A DNA stretch of 64,000 nt from positions 37,501-101,500 of the forward strand of contig CM034543.1 of the NCBI GenBank assembly GCA_020002185.1, read 5' to 3'. This stretch comes from Paraescarpia echinospica (taxonomy: Eukaryota > Annelida > Polychaeta > Sabellida > Siboglinidae). The translations under genes were made by a program, and so were the position numbers. Positions 30,405 through 43,824 of the stretch are shown piece after piece. The notes below the pieces were generated by a model, which was not told where the DNA came from, did no database searches, and was given only the letters and a program-made list of their open reading frames with translations. How positions within the stretch are numbered: the stretch's first letter is position 1; every line of letters starts with the position of its first letter.

Positions 30405-32867
30405 TTAGGATAAGCTTCCTGACGAGATGTAATACTTCAAAAGGGGATGTTGCAACATATGTTAAATTATTCTGCTCACCGATGGCGATGCGCTTCGTAA
30501 CGTTGCCTACGCCAGAGAGGACAATGTTACAATGGTGTACTCTTGCATTTGTCAATATTAAAACACATCCCATCGAAGTGTATAAATGTGTGTGCGCTTG
30601 TGTATTTGTCGGTAACTTTATGCTTTAAAAAATATACAGAACGAGCGTTGCCGTTCTATCACCGGCATACCCACTTAAATGTTTATAACTATTCTATACC
30701 TGCCAATTCTACCGTGACATCCGGATTTCTCCCGGATTTTGGTGTACCACCCGGTCTCCAAGAATACAGGCAATTCTCCCGGATTTTCTCTAATTATCTC
30801 CAACAGCACCCCCCATCTTCCGATGTCAAAATCTAAGACAGCGTGACGAGACATCTCGACATGGGAAGCCTGCTGAACTGCTGATGAATCTCCCTGATTT
30901 CAAGAAAAAACATGGCAGGTATACTATTAAGTCAAATAAGTATGTAAAGTCCAAAAACACATGTGGTTGAGTGACAACTTGGTCGTCAACAAGACAAATA
31001 AATTGTTGCAGTGACACCACCAACTGAATTTAACACACAATGACACCACCAAGTGAACTTAACACACAGTGACACCACCAAGTGAACTTAACACACAGTG
31101 ACACCACCAAGTGAACTTAACACACGGTGTCACCACCAAGTGAACTTAACACACAGTGACACCACCAAGTGAACTTAACACACAGTGACACCACCAAGTG
31201 AACTTAACACACAGTGACACCACCAAGTGAACTTAACACACAGTGTCACCACCAAGTGAACTTAACACACAGTGTCACCACCAAGTGAACTTAACACACA
31301 GTGACACCACCAAGTGAACTTAACACACCACCACCAAGTGAACTTAACACACAGTGACACCACCAAGTGAACTTAACACACAGTGACACCACCAAGTGAA
31401 CTTAACACACAGTGTCACCACCAAGTGAACTTAACACACAGTGTCACCACCAAGTGAACTTAACACACAGTGACACCACCAAGTGAACTTAACACACAGT
31501 GACACCACCAAGTGAACTTAACACACAGTGACACCACCAAGTGAACTTAACACACAGTGTCACCACCAAGTGAACTTAACACACAGTGTCACCACCAAGT
31601 GAACTTAACACACAGTGACACCACCAAGTGAACTTAACACACAGTGACACCACCAAGTGAACTTAACACACAGTGACACCACCAAGTGAACTTAACACAC
31701 AGTGTCACCACCAAGTGAACTTAACACACAGTGTCGCCACCAACTGAATTTAACACACAATGTCGCTGTTACGGATCTCAATAAATGTAAATGATCATTT
31801 TTTGCAACCATTTCTCGTCAGTTAAATCCGGTGGATAGTGGCTGTTATTTCGTATACCTCGTATTGGTGGTTGTGGGTTTCAGTTTGATATTATTATATA
31901 TATATATTTGTGTGGTGTCTGCGAACTTATGATTCCATCCCTTATCTCCTTTTGATCCCTTTGATGATTGTATTTGGAACGTCTGTTTCCTTATGTTGGC
32001 TTAAATGCACCATCGTAAGAGCTATGTTTTTCGTAGACATACAAACGTTACTTTACAACAAGACGCAGGACAACACTTGTTAGTATGACGATTCACACCG
32101 TTGTTCTGACTTTACTATAACAATAATTGACAGGAAGTAACAAGAGCTAACCGGACTGAGGGCCTATATTTACCCTAAACATCACAAAAAGAAGAATTTC
32201 AGTGCATGCGCTTTATGACTTTACTTTGTTATTGCTTAAATTTTGGATCATTGTGGGATCTTAGCAGTTTTGAATATATGGTCTTTTCAGTGTTTGTATC
32301 GAGGGATATAGTCTGGTCAATCTGGTTGGTAGATGATGAGATCAGGGCCATCGTAGGTTATTAACAGTTCAGGAGGGATGACAAATCCAGTAAAAATGTT
32401 CCTATTAACATGAGCACCAGACCTGAGATCGATCGCCGATACAATTTCTGAGGTGGCTTTGAATGCAGTTATGAGTAGCGGCTCTAATCTAAAATTGTCT
32501 TATACATATCGAACGTTTGAAGCAGAGTTTCGTTGTTGCCACATACTCTGCATTTTGTTGAATTATTTGCCTGCGAGTTCTAAGTTCGGAAGGTAGAAAG
32601 AGTGTCTATGGATGCATTAATTGCACCTCTTAGATCACAGCGACGAAGACAATAGAACCTTGGACAAACGTGGTCACTTCACATTTCTCTCGTTCACTAG
32701 GCTATACGAATAACAACGTGGCTATTTGGGGAACGAGCGCACGCGCACGCGCACGCGCACGCACACGAAGAAACACACCACACAAATACGCGCCCGTGTT
32801 GACTTACAACATGGCGACATGAGGCCTGACGATTGCAGTGCTAGATCGTCTTGCTCCTTGCCACCGT
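30405..32867 (-). mobile_element. LINE 3' module, inverted partner 1
   Basis: Matches the reverse complement of about 43825-45600 over its whole length except for an expanded minisatellite. On the minus strand, around 32300-32560, decayed frames resemble the C-terminal region of a reverse transcriptase that is also seen at 50454-50849 (PPELLITYD and LIIYQP patterns). It is therefore a truncated LINE copy, not a gene. Confidence 0.65.
31013..31760 (+). repeat. 29-bp minisatellite, about 25 units
   Basis: Unit begins ACACCACCAAGTGAACTTAA and ends CACACAGTG. The first base after GTG alternates between A and T in a mostly regular a-a-a-t-t order, giving a 145-bp higher-order repeat. The partner LINE copy near 44945 has only one unit. 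Confidence 0.93.
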
Positions 32868-32974
32868 CGTTATCTACGCCAGTTAATCGGCATCCAAAGG
32901 ACACACCTCTTATCGTACAAGGCACCTACCACCGATGCCGACGACGCGCTGTCAGCAAAGTCATGTTGACTGTT

Positions 32975-34400
32975 TGACCCCACAAACCCACAGGACCTGA
33001 TGGGATCCCAGCCAGGTTCCTGATAGACTATGCCGCAGAACTTGCACCAGTGCTAACACTCATCTACCAGGCATTACTCAACCAAGGTACAGTACCAGCA
33101 GACTGGAAGCACGCCTGGTTCATACCAGTATACAAGAAGTGAACGAGAACTACTGCTTCAAACTATAGACCCATATCTCTCATGAACATATCCTGCAAGG
33201 TATTGGAACACATCATACACAGTAACTTAATGGACCACTTGGAACATCATAACATGCTATATGATTACCACCATAGGTTTCACAAATGTAGGTCCTGTGA
33301 AACCCAACTCATCCAAGCTGTCGACGACCTAGCGATGTGTCTCAACGATGGTGGCCGTATCGACGCTGTGCTGATGGATTTCTCAAAGGCGTTTGACAAA
33401 GTGTCCCACCACAATCTCGCTAGCAAAGTTCACCATTACGGAGTGCGAGGGAAGATTTTGGATTGGATCAAAACGTCCTGAGCAGCCGAACCCAGGAAGT
33501 GATTATGGAAGATAAAAAATCATGATCGGCTGCAGTGACCTTGGGCGTCCCACATGGTTCAGTCCTTGGACCCATCCACTTCCCTTGTTACATTACATGA
33601 ACGACCTACGATACCAAGTGTCCTCTACTGTACGCCTACTTGCTGGTGACTGCTCCTGTACCGAAACATCAACTCACAAGATGATGCAGATATATCACAA
33701 GATGACATACACAAGCTGCAGATGTGGGAAAATAACTGGCTGATAGAGTTTATTTGGATACGTGCGAAGTAATCCGAATTACCAACAGATGGAATAAGAG
33801 AATTGTCAGCGATTACTCTATCCACGGACAACAATAGAAGGTCAATTGAGCCAAATACCGTGGAGTAAACATCGACAGGACACTAACATAAAATGAATAC
33901 ATCAACAATGTGACAAAGAAGATTAACAACACCAGAGCTTTCCTACAGAAAAAACATCAGCAGACGCATCCAATCCATCAAAGCATTATGCTATCAGACG
34001 TTTGTTAGACCCATCGTGGAATGTGCGTCGACAATATGGGATCGGCGTGACAACCAAGATCGATAGTCTGATATGCGTGAACCTCGCGAGTAGGCGAACT
34101 AATGCCAAGCTCATAATGCTCTACCGCATCAGAAACAAGTTAGTGAACATAACAACGACTTCACTCACCGCCGCTTCAACTCATACCAGAGGCAACGTGT
34201 ATCGCTACTTCCAGACATTCCCCGCATCGACGCGTACACGAACTCATTCTTTCCAAGCACCATCAAATCATGGAACAAATGCACACAACAGCTAGTTAGC
34301 AAACAATCACTGTACTCATTTAGAAAGCATCTCCTCTCCATGCTTGCCTAAAGTAATCTACACTCACGAAGCGATAGGCACACCAACAATAGGGACACAT
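32975..34400 (+). pseudogene. Decayed LINE reverse transcriptase (CR1/Jockey group)
   Basis: In three frames: PTGPDGIPARFLIDYAAELA, NYRPISLMNISCKVLEHI, CETQLIQAVDDLA, VLMDFSKAFDKVSHHNLA, then a decayed YADD region and C-terminal TFVRPIVECASTIWD. The 5' endonuclease part is absent and there are many stops. It sits between the two inverted LINE arms. Confidence 0.8.
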
Positions 34401-34849
34401 CTGTTTAAACTTCACAAATAACCAACAGATCTAAGCCAACGCTACACCACCCGCTACTTGCGACGTTCCACCCAAGCTCGACAATACTCTAGCCACATAC
34501 GTGTGGCTGAGTTCTGAGCTGAACATAAGAAGAAGAAGATGTGGGGAAAACTTAACAGTTTAGCGCATTAGCCTGGTAGCCTGGTAAAACTTTGGCGTTT
34601 CAGTGTGCCAGTGTGTTAATATTCTAATATTTCAGCATGGAAAGAAATAACGTCACCGTAGTCCCTATTTTATTTTAATTATTGACGTATACAATAATTG
34701 TATTGGTGAGTAATGGTTCGCACGCACACAATAGTGTTGATGGCATCCGTACGGACGAATACGGATGCGTTATATGTTGCTGACTGACGAATGCAACATG
34801 TAACGTAAGAACATTACTATAAGATTAATAGATACAAGGACTGGAGGAA

Positions 34850-36775
34850 GAATTTAGGGAAACCAGGTTGGTATGGGATGTAATCGGGATCGGAGAAGTC
34901 AAAAGAATAGAGGAATGCTTCACTACCTTACAAAGCGGCAACCAACTATACCATTCCACGGCGAACAACGATCAAGCAAGGGTAGGCTTTCTCATAAAAA
35001 TAAGTGGAAAAACTATATAATGAGGGTTAAAAATAATAGCCTCAGAGTACGAGAACTTCTTCTATCCATAACAAAGCATTACAAACTGAAGAGAGTACAT
35101 ATATACGCACCAACAACATCATACTCAGAAGAAGATGCACGCAACTTCTACAACGATGGATGGAACCTTTAGAAAAGGGTTAGGGTTAGGGTTAGGGTTA
35201 GGGTTAGGGTTAGGGTTAGGGTTAGGGTTAGGGTTAGGGTTAGGGTTAGGGTTAGGGTTAGGGTTAGGGTTAGGGTTAGAAAAGCTAACCCACGATGGGA
35301 GTCTTTAATGCGCAAGTAGGGAAACAAAAAATATTTTGGAAACGGCAACAGGCAAATTTAGCCTAGGTCTGAAAAACGAAAGAGGCGACATCTTAGTAGG
35401 GTGGGCAACATGAAACAAGTACAAAATTATGAATACCATGTTTCAGAAGAAAGCAGGGAGGAGATGGACGTGGAAAAACCCAAATGGAGAAACGAAGAAC
35501 GAAATTTACTATATCCTGACAAACAGGCCAGACATGGTCACTGACGTAACTGTCATCAACCAAGTCGACTTCGGAAGTGACCACAGCATGGTAATGAGCA
35601 ACATTAAACTGGACGTCAAGGCTGAAAGGAAGAAGTTGATAAACAAGATAACACCAAGTGTAGATACCACACAAATAGGAACAAAAAGAATCGAATTCCA
35701 ACTCGAAATGCGACATCGATTCGAAACACTACAAGAAGTAGACGACATCGACAAGATGAGCGAAAACATCACTGAGATTATCCAAATAAGTGCGACAAGT
35801 GTAGCCAATGCAATCAACAGGCATGGAAAGACGAGCATATCGTCACTGAAACGAGCACTGATGAAGACCGACGAGAAATGGAGGATAACCGCAACCGTAA
35901 AAAGCAGATATAGTAAGCAGAATTATGCAAGATCATCAAAAAGAAAGCGAAGGAGGACATCAGAAAGTACAAACATGAGATAATATGGAAAAAATTATAG
36001 CAGCAAAGAGCCTGAAGAAAACCAAAAAACACAAGCACTAGGCCGAGACAGACTGATTACACTTCTAGACAAGTATTGTAGAGAAATTCAAGACCAATAT
36101 AATATTATGATCGTGGAACGAATAGAAGAATTCTACACCGAGCTATTTGACAGAGAACGCAGTGCCATAATTCACACCGAACTAAAAGAAGTACCAGAGA
36201 TAACATCATGGGAGGTGGAAGCAGCGTTAAGATATATGAAGTATGGAAAGATATTATGCAATGACCGTGTAAACATTGAAGCAGAAGAAGATACCATATC
36301 GAAGACACTGGCTAAGCTGTATAATAAATGCTTATCAGAAAGACGAATACCCACGGCATGGAAGAACGCAAATATGATGGTAATCTTCAAGAAAGGAAAT
36401 AAGAAAGACTTAAAGGCCCTTAGACCAATATCAAACATCAACAGATTACTGACAAAGATAGTAACGAATAGGCTAGAGAAGACACTCGACGAAAACCAAC
36501 CACGAGAGAAAACAGGATTCAGAAGCAGGTACTCAACGACAAACCACATACACGTCGTAAACCAACTGAAAGAGGTGTGTTGATAAAATAATATGCCGCT
36601 CTGCATCGTTTTTGTCGACTACGAGAAGGCTTTCGACTTCAAGCAATACTGACCTCCCTTCAAGAACAGGGGAGAGAAGACGTGTACATCGAACTCATGA
36701 AAGACATATACACCAACAGCAGGGTGAAAATCCACCTAAACAAAAACAGCAAAAACAGCAATATCAAGAGATATA
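34850..36775 (+). pseudogene. RTE-type LINE, 5' part
   Basis: Endonuclease remnants (YAPTTSYSEEDARNFY, NQVDFGSDHSMVMSNIKLD), then RT blocks VEAALRYMKYGKILCNDRVN, IPTAWKNANMMVIFKKGNKK and LRPISNINRLLTKIVTNRL. The copy is interrupted by a telomeric repeat at 35.2 kb and by an L2-like element after 36.77 kb; the remainder continues at 39970. Confidence 0.8.
35176..35279 (+). repeat. Interstitial (TTAGGG)n telomeric repeat
   Basis: About 17 perfect TTAGGG units with no interruption, inside the endonuclease region of the RTE element. Confidence 0.97.
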
Positions 36776-36779
36776 TTGA

Positions 36780-39700
36780 GGATTTTACAAGTTTTTGCCA
36801 ATCTACAGCACTAAAGTTTGTATATATATATTTTATGAATACACCAAGAGGACACTGGACTAAGTGGTTTTATCAAGTGGTTTGTGACTTTTTACTAATT
36901 TAACCGACGTACATGTTACATTTGCGATTGCACCTGTGTGACATTGACAAGCTGGTGATCAGTCATGTGTAACCCGGACAAAGTGAACATTGTTTACACG
37001 CCCAGCATGACCCAAGACTTGCTGTATCGGTTACGGCCCAGCGGTCACAGTCACATTCGGCTCAACAATGCTGCCTGGAGAGCTGCTTGTGAAGCAGGGA
37101 TGGCACTCCATCGGCCCACCCATCGAGGTTGTCGTGGGGGTGCACGCAAACAACGACCGATACGTGTACTTGTGTCAGCGCGACCAACAACTCCCATTAA
37201 ACCTGTACCTCGACGTGACAACTTGATTACTCTGACATTACCATACAATCCTTGCAACTACACAAACCTTGCTCTGCTAAATGCAAGATCCGTCAGGAAC
37301 AAAACTGATTTACAGACCTCCATCCACAGGCCAAGGCGGAGTTTCTTTCAAAACGTTTATGGCCGAGTTTACCAATCTCCTGGAACTTTTCACAGCACAG
37401 TTGACTGAACTAATTATCGTGGACGATTTTAACATCCACAATGGAAAGGCCGGAAATAAAGACTCAAACGACTTCTCCGATCTCCTGCACGTCACCAACT
37501 TGCAGCAACAAGTTCGTGATCCGACACACACCATCGGCAATATTTTGGACCTCGTATTTCACCATCGTCAGGAAGGAAGCGTTCTGACATCAGTGACGGT
37601 GGGATCGCTGCTCACGTTGATCACACGGTCAGTTATGTGCGCTCCAACACGCCTTGGCACACAATGGAACTATCGCTTGCTAAGCGAAAGCTCCGACAAG
37701 CAGAGCGGAAATGGAAACTGACAAAGCTGCAGATTCACCGAGACATCTACACTGGTCAGCGTAAAACTTACAAACAGCAAATACAGTCTGTGAAAACCAA
37801 ATTCTACACAACAAAAAATGATGAATGTGCACGTAACAACAAAGCACTGTTCAGGATCATGGATGACCTGATGAAGAGAAAAATTGCTCCAAAACTGCCC
37901 AGTCCTGTGTCGGTATTGCACAACTGGCAGATAACTTTCTCGTGCATTTCACACGCAAAGTGTTAGATATTCGCAGCCAGTTAGCGAGTAGACGCCTGCA
38001 AACTGGCAACGCTGAGTACGTGCATTGTGAACAGTCTTGCACAGACAATGCGTTTTACGGCATCACCACAGACGGCGTTCTCTCTTTGGTAAGGAAGTGT
38101 CCAACAAAATCAAGCGCGCTCGATCCACTTCCTACCTCACTTGTTAAAACCAACATGTACATTCTTGCGCCGACATTAGCTACAATCATCAACATGTCGC
38201 TCAAGTCGGGGTCCGTGCCGGCCAACTTCAAACATGCTGTGATCACACCATTATTAAAGAAACCAAACCTTGATTCAAACTCGATGAACAACTACCGGCC
38301 TATATCGAACTTGTCATTTGCTTCAAAGTTACTGGAGCACCAGGTAGCAGTCCAACTTCGCCAGCATCTAGACGACAACAATTTGATGGACATTTTCCAA
38401 AGTGCGTACAGACAACATCACAACACTGAGACAGCACTGGTGCACATTCAGAATGACCATCTCCATTCCCTTGACAAAAGGAAAGGTGTGCTGGCAGTGC
38501 TGCTCGATATGAGTGCGGCGTTTGATACTGTTGACTACTCGATGTTAATCAACCAGCTGTGTAGCATAGGCATTGAAGGCATCGCACTGAAATGGCTGGA
38601 GTCACACCTGTCGAACCGGACTCAGTCATTGTGCATTAGTGGCCACAACTCACATAGAAAATTGCTCGAGTCTGGCATCCTACAGGGGTCTGTGTTGGGC
38701 CCAATTCTCTTCTCCATATACACTCTACCATTGGGTGCTATCTTCACAAGGCACAAGCTGCAATACCATCTTTATGCAGATGACGCCCAATTGTATGTTG
38801 ACTTGAGTGGAATGCGGGATGGAGAAGCCACTGATGCGGTTGACCGCATCGAGCGATGCATCGAAGACGCGAAGCAGTGGATGTCAGACCACAATCTACT
38901 GCTGAACGAAAACAAGACCGAGGCTATTATCATCACGGCACCAAATCGTAAACACCTGCATGACGTGTCGTGTGTTAGTGTATGCGGATGTAACATTGTT
39001 CCGTCACCGGCCATCCGCAACATCGGGATTACAATCGACTCTGGACTAACAATGTCGTCACACGTGTCACGGATGTGCAAGTCAGCTTACTACCACCTCT
39101 ATGCAATTTCAAAAATAAGACATTGTCTTACTACTGATGCGTGTAAGACACTAGTCCATGCCCTGGTGACATCGCGGCTGGACTACAGTAACGCGGTCCT
39201 GTACGGCATCACCGAGGCACTTATGAACACATGGTACAGAACTCGGCGGCAAGACTTATTTCAAGACACCGAAAGCACCTGCACATAACACCTGTGCTGG
39301 TCGAACTGCATTGGCTTCCAGTTCGCTGGCGTATCCAGTACAAACTGCTGGTCCTTGTTTTCACGGCTTTACATGGTCTTGCTCCAGCGTATATCCAAGA
39401 TCTTATAATACCGTATACGCCCACCCGCAACCTACCATCTGCTGATCTACATCTGCTTGCAGTCCCGCGCTACAACTTAGAGGACTACGGCAGACGAACT
39501 TTCTCCGTGTCTGGACCTACGCTCTGGAACGCTCTACCAATAAACGTTTGTCAAATAGACACTTTGGATAAATTCAAAACTTGCCTTAAAACGTATCTAT
39601 TTAAGCAGGCGTACATCGACTGAGGAACTGTGCTGTAGGACACTTTTTTATGAACATGTATTTAATCAATTAATTTATTTATATTATATAATGTATTTTA

Positions 39701-39965
39701 ATTAATTTATTATTATTTATCTTTTAATACAATTTTATATATCATAATATATATTCATTTACTTAATTATATTAATATTTGTGCAAATATGTTATGTATT
39801 TTAGTCAAATTATATATATACAATCTTGTAAATCTTAATAATTATTATATTTACCGGCATCTTTATACATATATATTTTTATATTTGTTTCCATGTACGT
39901 TTTATAATGTGTGTACGCGCCTATGAATGGGGTGGTCCCGGAGATAGGGCGCTGTAGAAATGCTA
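36780..39965 (+). mobile_element. L2-like LINE nested in RTE
   Basis: The RTE reading resumes at 39970 with QGDTMSPKLFMATHESIFED, so the 3.2 kb between is a later insertion. It holds an endonuclease remnant (37281-37600: YRPPSTGQGG, VDDFNIHNG, NILDLVFHH), the RT at 37942-39288 and a C-terminal frame at 39231-39623. The 3' end CGCTGTAGAAATGCTAGTAAT followed by A's is typical of L2/CR1-group elements. Confidence 0.75.
37942..39623 (+). pseudogene. L2-like reverse transcriptase
   Basis: Blocks in order: NYRPISNLSFASKLLEH, FQSAYRQHHNTETALVH, LAVLLDMSAAFDTVDYSML, GILQGSVLGPILFSIYTLP, the catalytic YADD in QYHLYADDAQLYVDL, and the C-terminal LHWLPVRWRIQYK and FSVSGPTLWNALP. One frameshift at about 39230 separates the last 130 codons; the rest is open for 448 codons, so this insertion is fairly young. 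It copies the element's RNA by target-primed reverse transcription. Confidence 0.85.
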
Positions 39966-39969
39966 GTAA

Positions 39970-40850
39970 TGAAAAAAGAGAGATGAGTACGACAGGGTGA
40001 CACCATGTCGCCCAAGCTGTTTATGGCAACACACGAAAGCATTTTCGAAGACTGATTTGGGAAACCAGAGGCTTGATGATATGTGGATAATATCTCAGTC
40101 ATCTTCGCTTCGCTGAATAAATACTTATATGTGCTGCAACACCGCAAGAACTCCCAAAAATGCTGCAGGAGCTAGACGATGAAAATAACAAATAAGGTGT
40201 GTATAAGAACATTTCGTACACAAAGATGATACTAGAAAGAGACAGACAAACATATACCAACACCACGGAGATAGAGTACGTTGAAAGCTACGTCTATCTG
40301 GGACAGCGATACAGTATCATAGACAAAAACCAAGACAAGGAGATTCAAAGAAGAATCACCGCCGGCTGGACAGCATTCGCCAAACACCGCGACATCTTCA
40401 ATGGTAACTTTGGAAACTGAAGTCTACAACTAGTACATACTTCCAGCGATGACATACGGCGCGGAAACATGGGAACTCACCATCCGGGCAAAGAACAAGC
40501 TAGCGTCCTCACAAACAAAGATGGAAAGAAGTATGTTAAACTTCACATGCCGGGAGAGAAAAACATCTGGGTAATAGGGAAGTCAAAGGTCATCGACGTG
40601 ATAGAACAAACGAAAAAGGCAGAAGTGGACCTGGGCAGTGCACATCAGCAGATTACGAGATAACCGATGAACATCGCGTATGACTACCTGGAGACCCTAC
40701 GAAGGGAAGCGATTGAGAGGAAGACTGCGAGACGGTGGAGAGACGAACTAGACGATACTAGAAGGGCACCGTCTGGCAGATGATATCGCAAGATTTGGAA
40801 ATGGCATTCTGAGGCCTTCGCCCAACTACGGAACACTACGGCTGCACTGT
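39970..40850 (+). pseudogene. RTE-type LINE, 3' part
   Basis: Continues the RTE domain order: QGDTMSPKLF, HLRFA before a broken active-site box, then YVESYVYLGQRYSIIDKNQD and RRITAGWTAFAKH. Ends near a (GAT)n tail at 40852. Many stops. Confidence 0.75.
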
Positions 40851-40894
40851 GATGATGATGATTCTTTTATTTAATTTGGTGCAAGTTCGTTCAT

Positions 40895-41112
40895 TTTACG
40901 TTGCTCCAGTTCATTTTGCTGTATAAATGTGTATCTGGCTATATACAGTGGTTGGTAGCGGTGTGTACAAATAGTATTCGCGCATTAATTGCAGCGTAGC
41001 TGAATTTTTACCATAGAAGTCGATATGGTATACGATTGGACAAGTCTGCCAGTGAGTCATGTGTAAAGCGCTTTGAGCAGTATAAGGACTGGATGCTACG
41101 CTACATAACAAC
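40895..41112 (+). mobile_element. SINE copy D
   Basis: TTGCTCCAGTTCATTTTGCT, GCAGCGTAGCTGAA, GTAAAGCGCTTTGAGCAGTA and AAGGACTGGATGCTACGCTA match the other copies. It lies immediately after the RTE tail. Confidence 0.7.
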
Positions 41113-41176
41113 TTTCCTTTACTTTGTTACACTTTTACATCAACATATTACTACATTGGCGTCATCAATACTCATC

Positions 41177-41177
<1 letters not shown>

Positions 41178-41218
<41 letters not shown>

Positions 41219-41529
41219 ATTATATATATATATATACTCCTAACAGCAGCATACGTCCACCAAATATGCATAAGGGACCGCCTAAGGCAGACCGTCGTTT
41301 TTAAGCAGACCAGAGGCGGTCTGCAAAAAGTTTTGACCCCTGGTTGCGAGGACAATATCTTTTATTTAACAATTTGAACCGTTATTATACGTAGTATACC
41401 CAGACGTATAATGATAACAATAATTATTTGCAAAAAAAAAATATTTTTAGTGATTATGAGATACATTTTCTCGGAGGTTGTATATCCTATCTCTCATAAT
41501 GGAGCGGTCGACCTATGCTGCCCTTAAGG

Positions 41530-41570
<41 letters not shown>

Positions 41571-41629
41571 TTGGACTACGGCAAGTATATATATATATAC
41601 ATACATATATATACCGTTAGCTAAATGTG

Positions 41630-41660
<31 letters not shown>

Positions 41661-41782
41661 CCTGAAGGCTCTTAATGAGACCAGTCTTTGGTGAAATGTT
41701 TTTGGCCTGACTTTATATTTCACGGTGTGAGAGACAAAAGACACGATTTTGTTATTAATTGCACTCTTTTTTGGACATTGGC

Positions 41783-41828
<46 letters not shown>

Positions 41829-41830
41829 AG
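41178..41830 (+). repeat. Multiple (AT)n tracts
   Basis: AT runs at 41178-41236, 41528-41565, 41588-41660 and 41785-41824 within otherwise unremarkable sequence. Confidence 0.9.
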
Positions 41831-41839
41831 TTTGCTCAC

Positions 41840-43820
41840 ATTTTTAATTTGAAAAATGGTGAAATGTGGACGTAAGAAGCCAACAACGGCCAAAATAGCA
41901 TGTCCAATTGACCTTTTCAAAATTGGAAGCGCTACCAATACAAATCACTGCTATACTTCTTATTTCTGATTTCACAGAGCAAATTGGGTATATATTGGCA
42001 GTTTACAGAAACAAAATCATATGTACAAAATTAAAAATTAAAACGTCACAAAGTGTTTTCTAAAATGAACACTTTTTGCGTGTCCAGCGTCATCGGTTTA
42101 GATTGGTCCACTATATTAATTTATCGTTGTTATTGCTGGGTATTTCAACATGTATTATTTTCTTATAAAATTTAGCGAAGGAATCCTGAAACAAACTATG
42201 GGACTGAATCTAAATTTTAGGACAATGCAGCACATTGAAGTTTAAACAAATGTTAGGTGGCGCTTTTAGTGCGTGTCCTGTGTCAACGACGAAAAGGCTA
42301 CCTACAAAAACCTAGGAAACGTACACCGTTTTAACCTTTTCATGCCTACCAGCTACCACCATGCTATAATTCCCTCGATGGCCTTTGAATACGTCTTAGT
42401 CAAAGAAGGAAAAACCAAAATGGTGGCGTGTTCAGCGTCATCGCTTGCCCAGCGTAATCATAGCGAAAACTGAAAAAACACCGCTTAGACCGCATATATA
42501 CCTAGATTCAGAGGAATTAAAACGGTGAATACATCAGACGCTGACGTCTCCATGCAGAGAAAGTCTTTTCCGACTGCAAGACGACATATTTTGCAAATAA
42601 TGGACCGATGTTTACTCAACTTAGATTATATTGTACCAGAAATGAACTTGAATACGGTAAATAAAAAAACGCAAAATTATTTACAGCGATATTATTCTTA
42701 TAAGTGATGTATGGCTACATCAATAAGCCACAATAATGAACTTGATTTGCGAATAAACTGACCAGATCCCCATATGTCTGACCACCATGTCGCTGGTTAT
42801 TGTCAAAACGTTAATGTGTTATGACTAATTGACTTTATGTAAGAGCTCCCAGTTTACATTTGGAAAAGAATAACAAAGCTAGCATACAATTTGGGCGGAC
42901 TTGATAAATATGTTTGGAGAAATATACACATTACACTTGGCGTTGACGTAGGACACATGCTGGAGTTGGACACGTTATTGGAAGGTGTGTTCCTGCATGG
43001 AATAATATTAATAACTGCAACAACTAGTCATTACATTTATATTGCTAAACTACCACCTAATGTTTCTAAGGCGTCGGAGTCTGGGGGAGGGGTCGGGGAG
43101 GAGAGCCCCCAATACTTTGATGGCGGTTCGATGTAGGATTATATTTTGTTGTTTTGGTGAGTGTCTGCAGTTTGAGTAACTAGTGAGCTTCAATTCAAGA
43201 GGGAGGAGTGGATTTTGAAGTTTTTAGAGAGCGTAGGGTTTATAATTCGATGTTTTTGGGGAGTCTCAAGGTGCGATGCAATTGAAGATTTGTGGAGACC
43301 TCAAAGTGAGTCAACAGGAGGTTTTTTGAGAGCCTCAAATGCGTGGAATTTTAGGTTTTTTGTAAGCCTCAAGCGGGTGCAATTGGAGGTTTTTGATGAG
43401 TCTCATCCCCCAAATATTCTTCATGTTCCGACGCAAATGCATTTATTGGCCATAACTTCAAGGACATTATGTTACACGGCTTACCCTTAATCATTTATTC
43501 ATTAAGTACTTACATCTTGCATTTACAGCTATTAGTTATATCGTTGTGTAACGTGTAATTATGAAGAAGACGTACTACAAATACATCCACAAATGCCACA
43601 AGAATTATGAGCCGGCGCAACAAATTGTGTTATTATACTATCTACTGGACACATTCCCAGGAACAATCAAGTTGTTTTATTTACACACAAGTCATGGCTT
43701 TGGGGAAGGAGATTGAGAAGCTGCGACAACATGCATAGGCCTTGGAGAAACAATAGTGTGGCAATATTTGTAATCTGGTAGAAGGAGCATGAGATTAATT
43801 TTAAAAATAATTTATATATA
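41840..43820. other. Non-coding, no gene recognised
   Basis: Several short open frames (42273-42473, 42891-43136, 43215-43490) have no recognisable domain. 43190-43410 shows a loose GAGGTTTTTNGAGNCTCAA repeat. Confidence 0.45.
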
Positions 43821-43824
43821 TAGC

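Noticed and set aside
31013..31760. CRISPR array
   Set aside because: The 29-bp units are directly contiguous with no unique spacers; it is a minisatellite in animal DNA.
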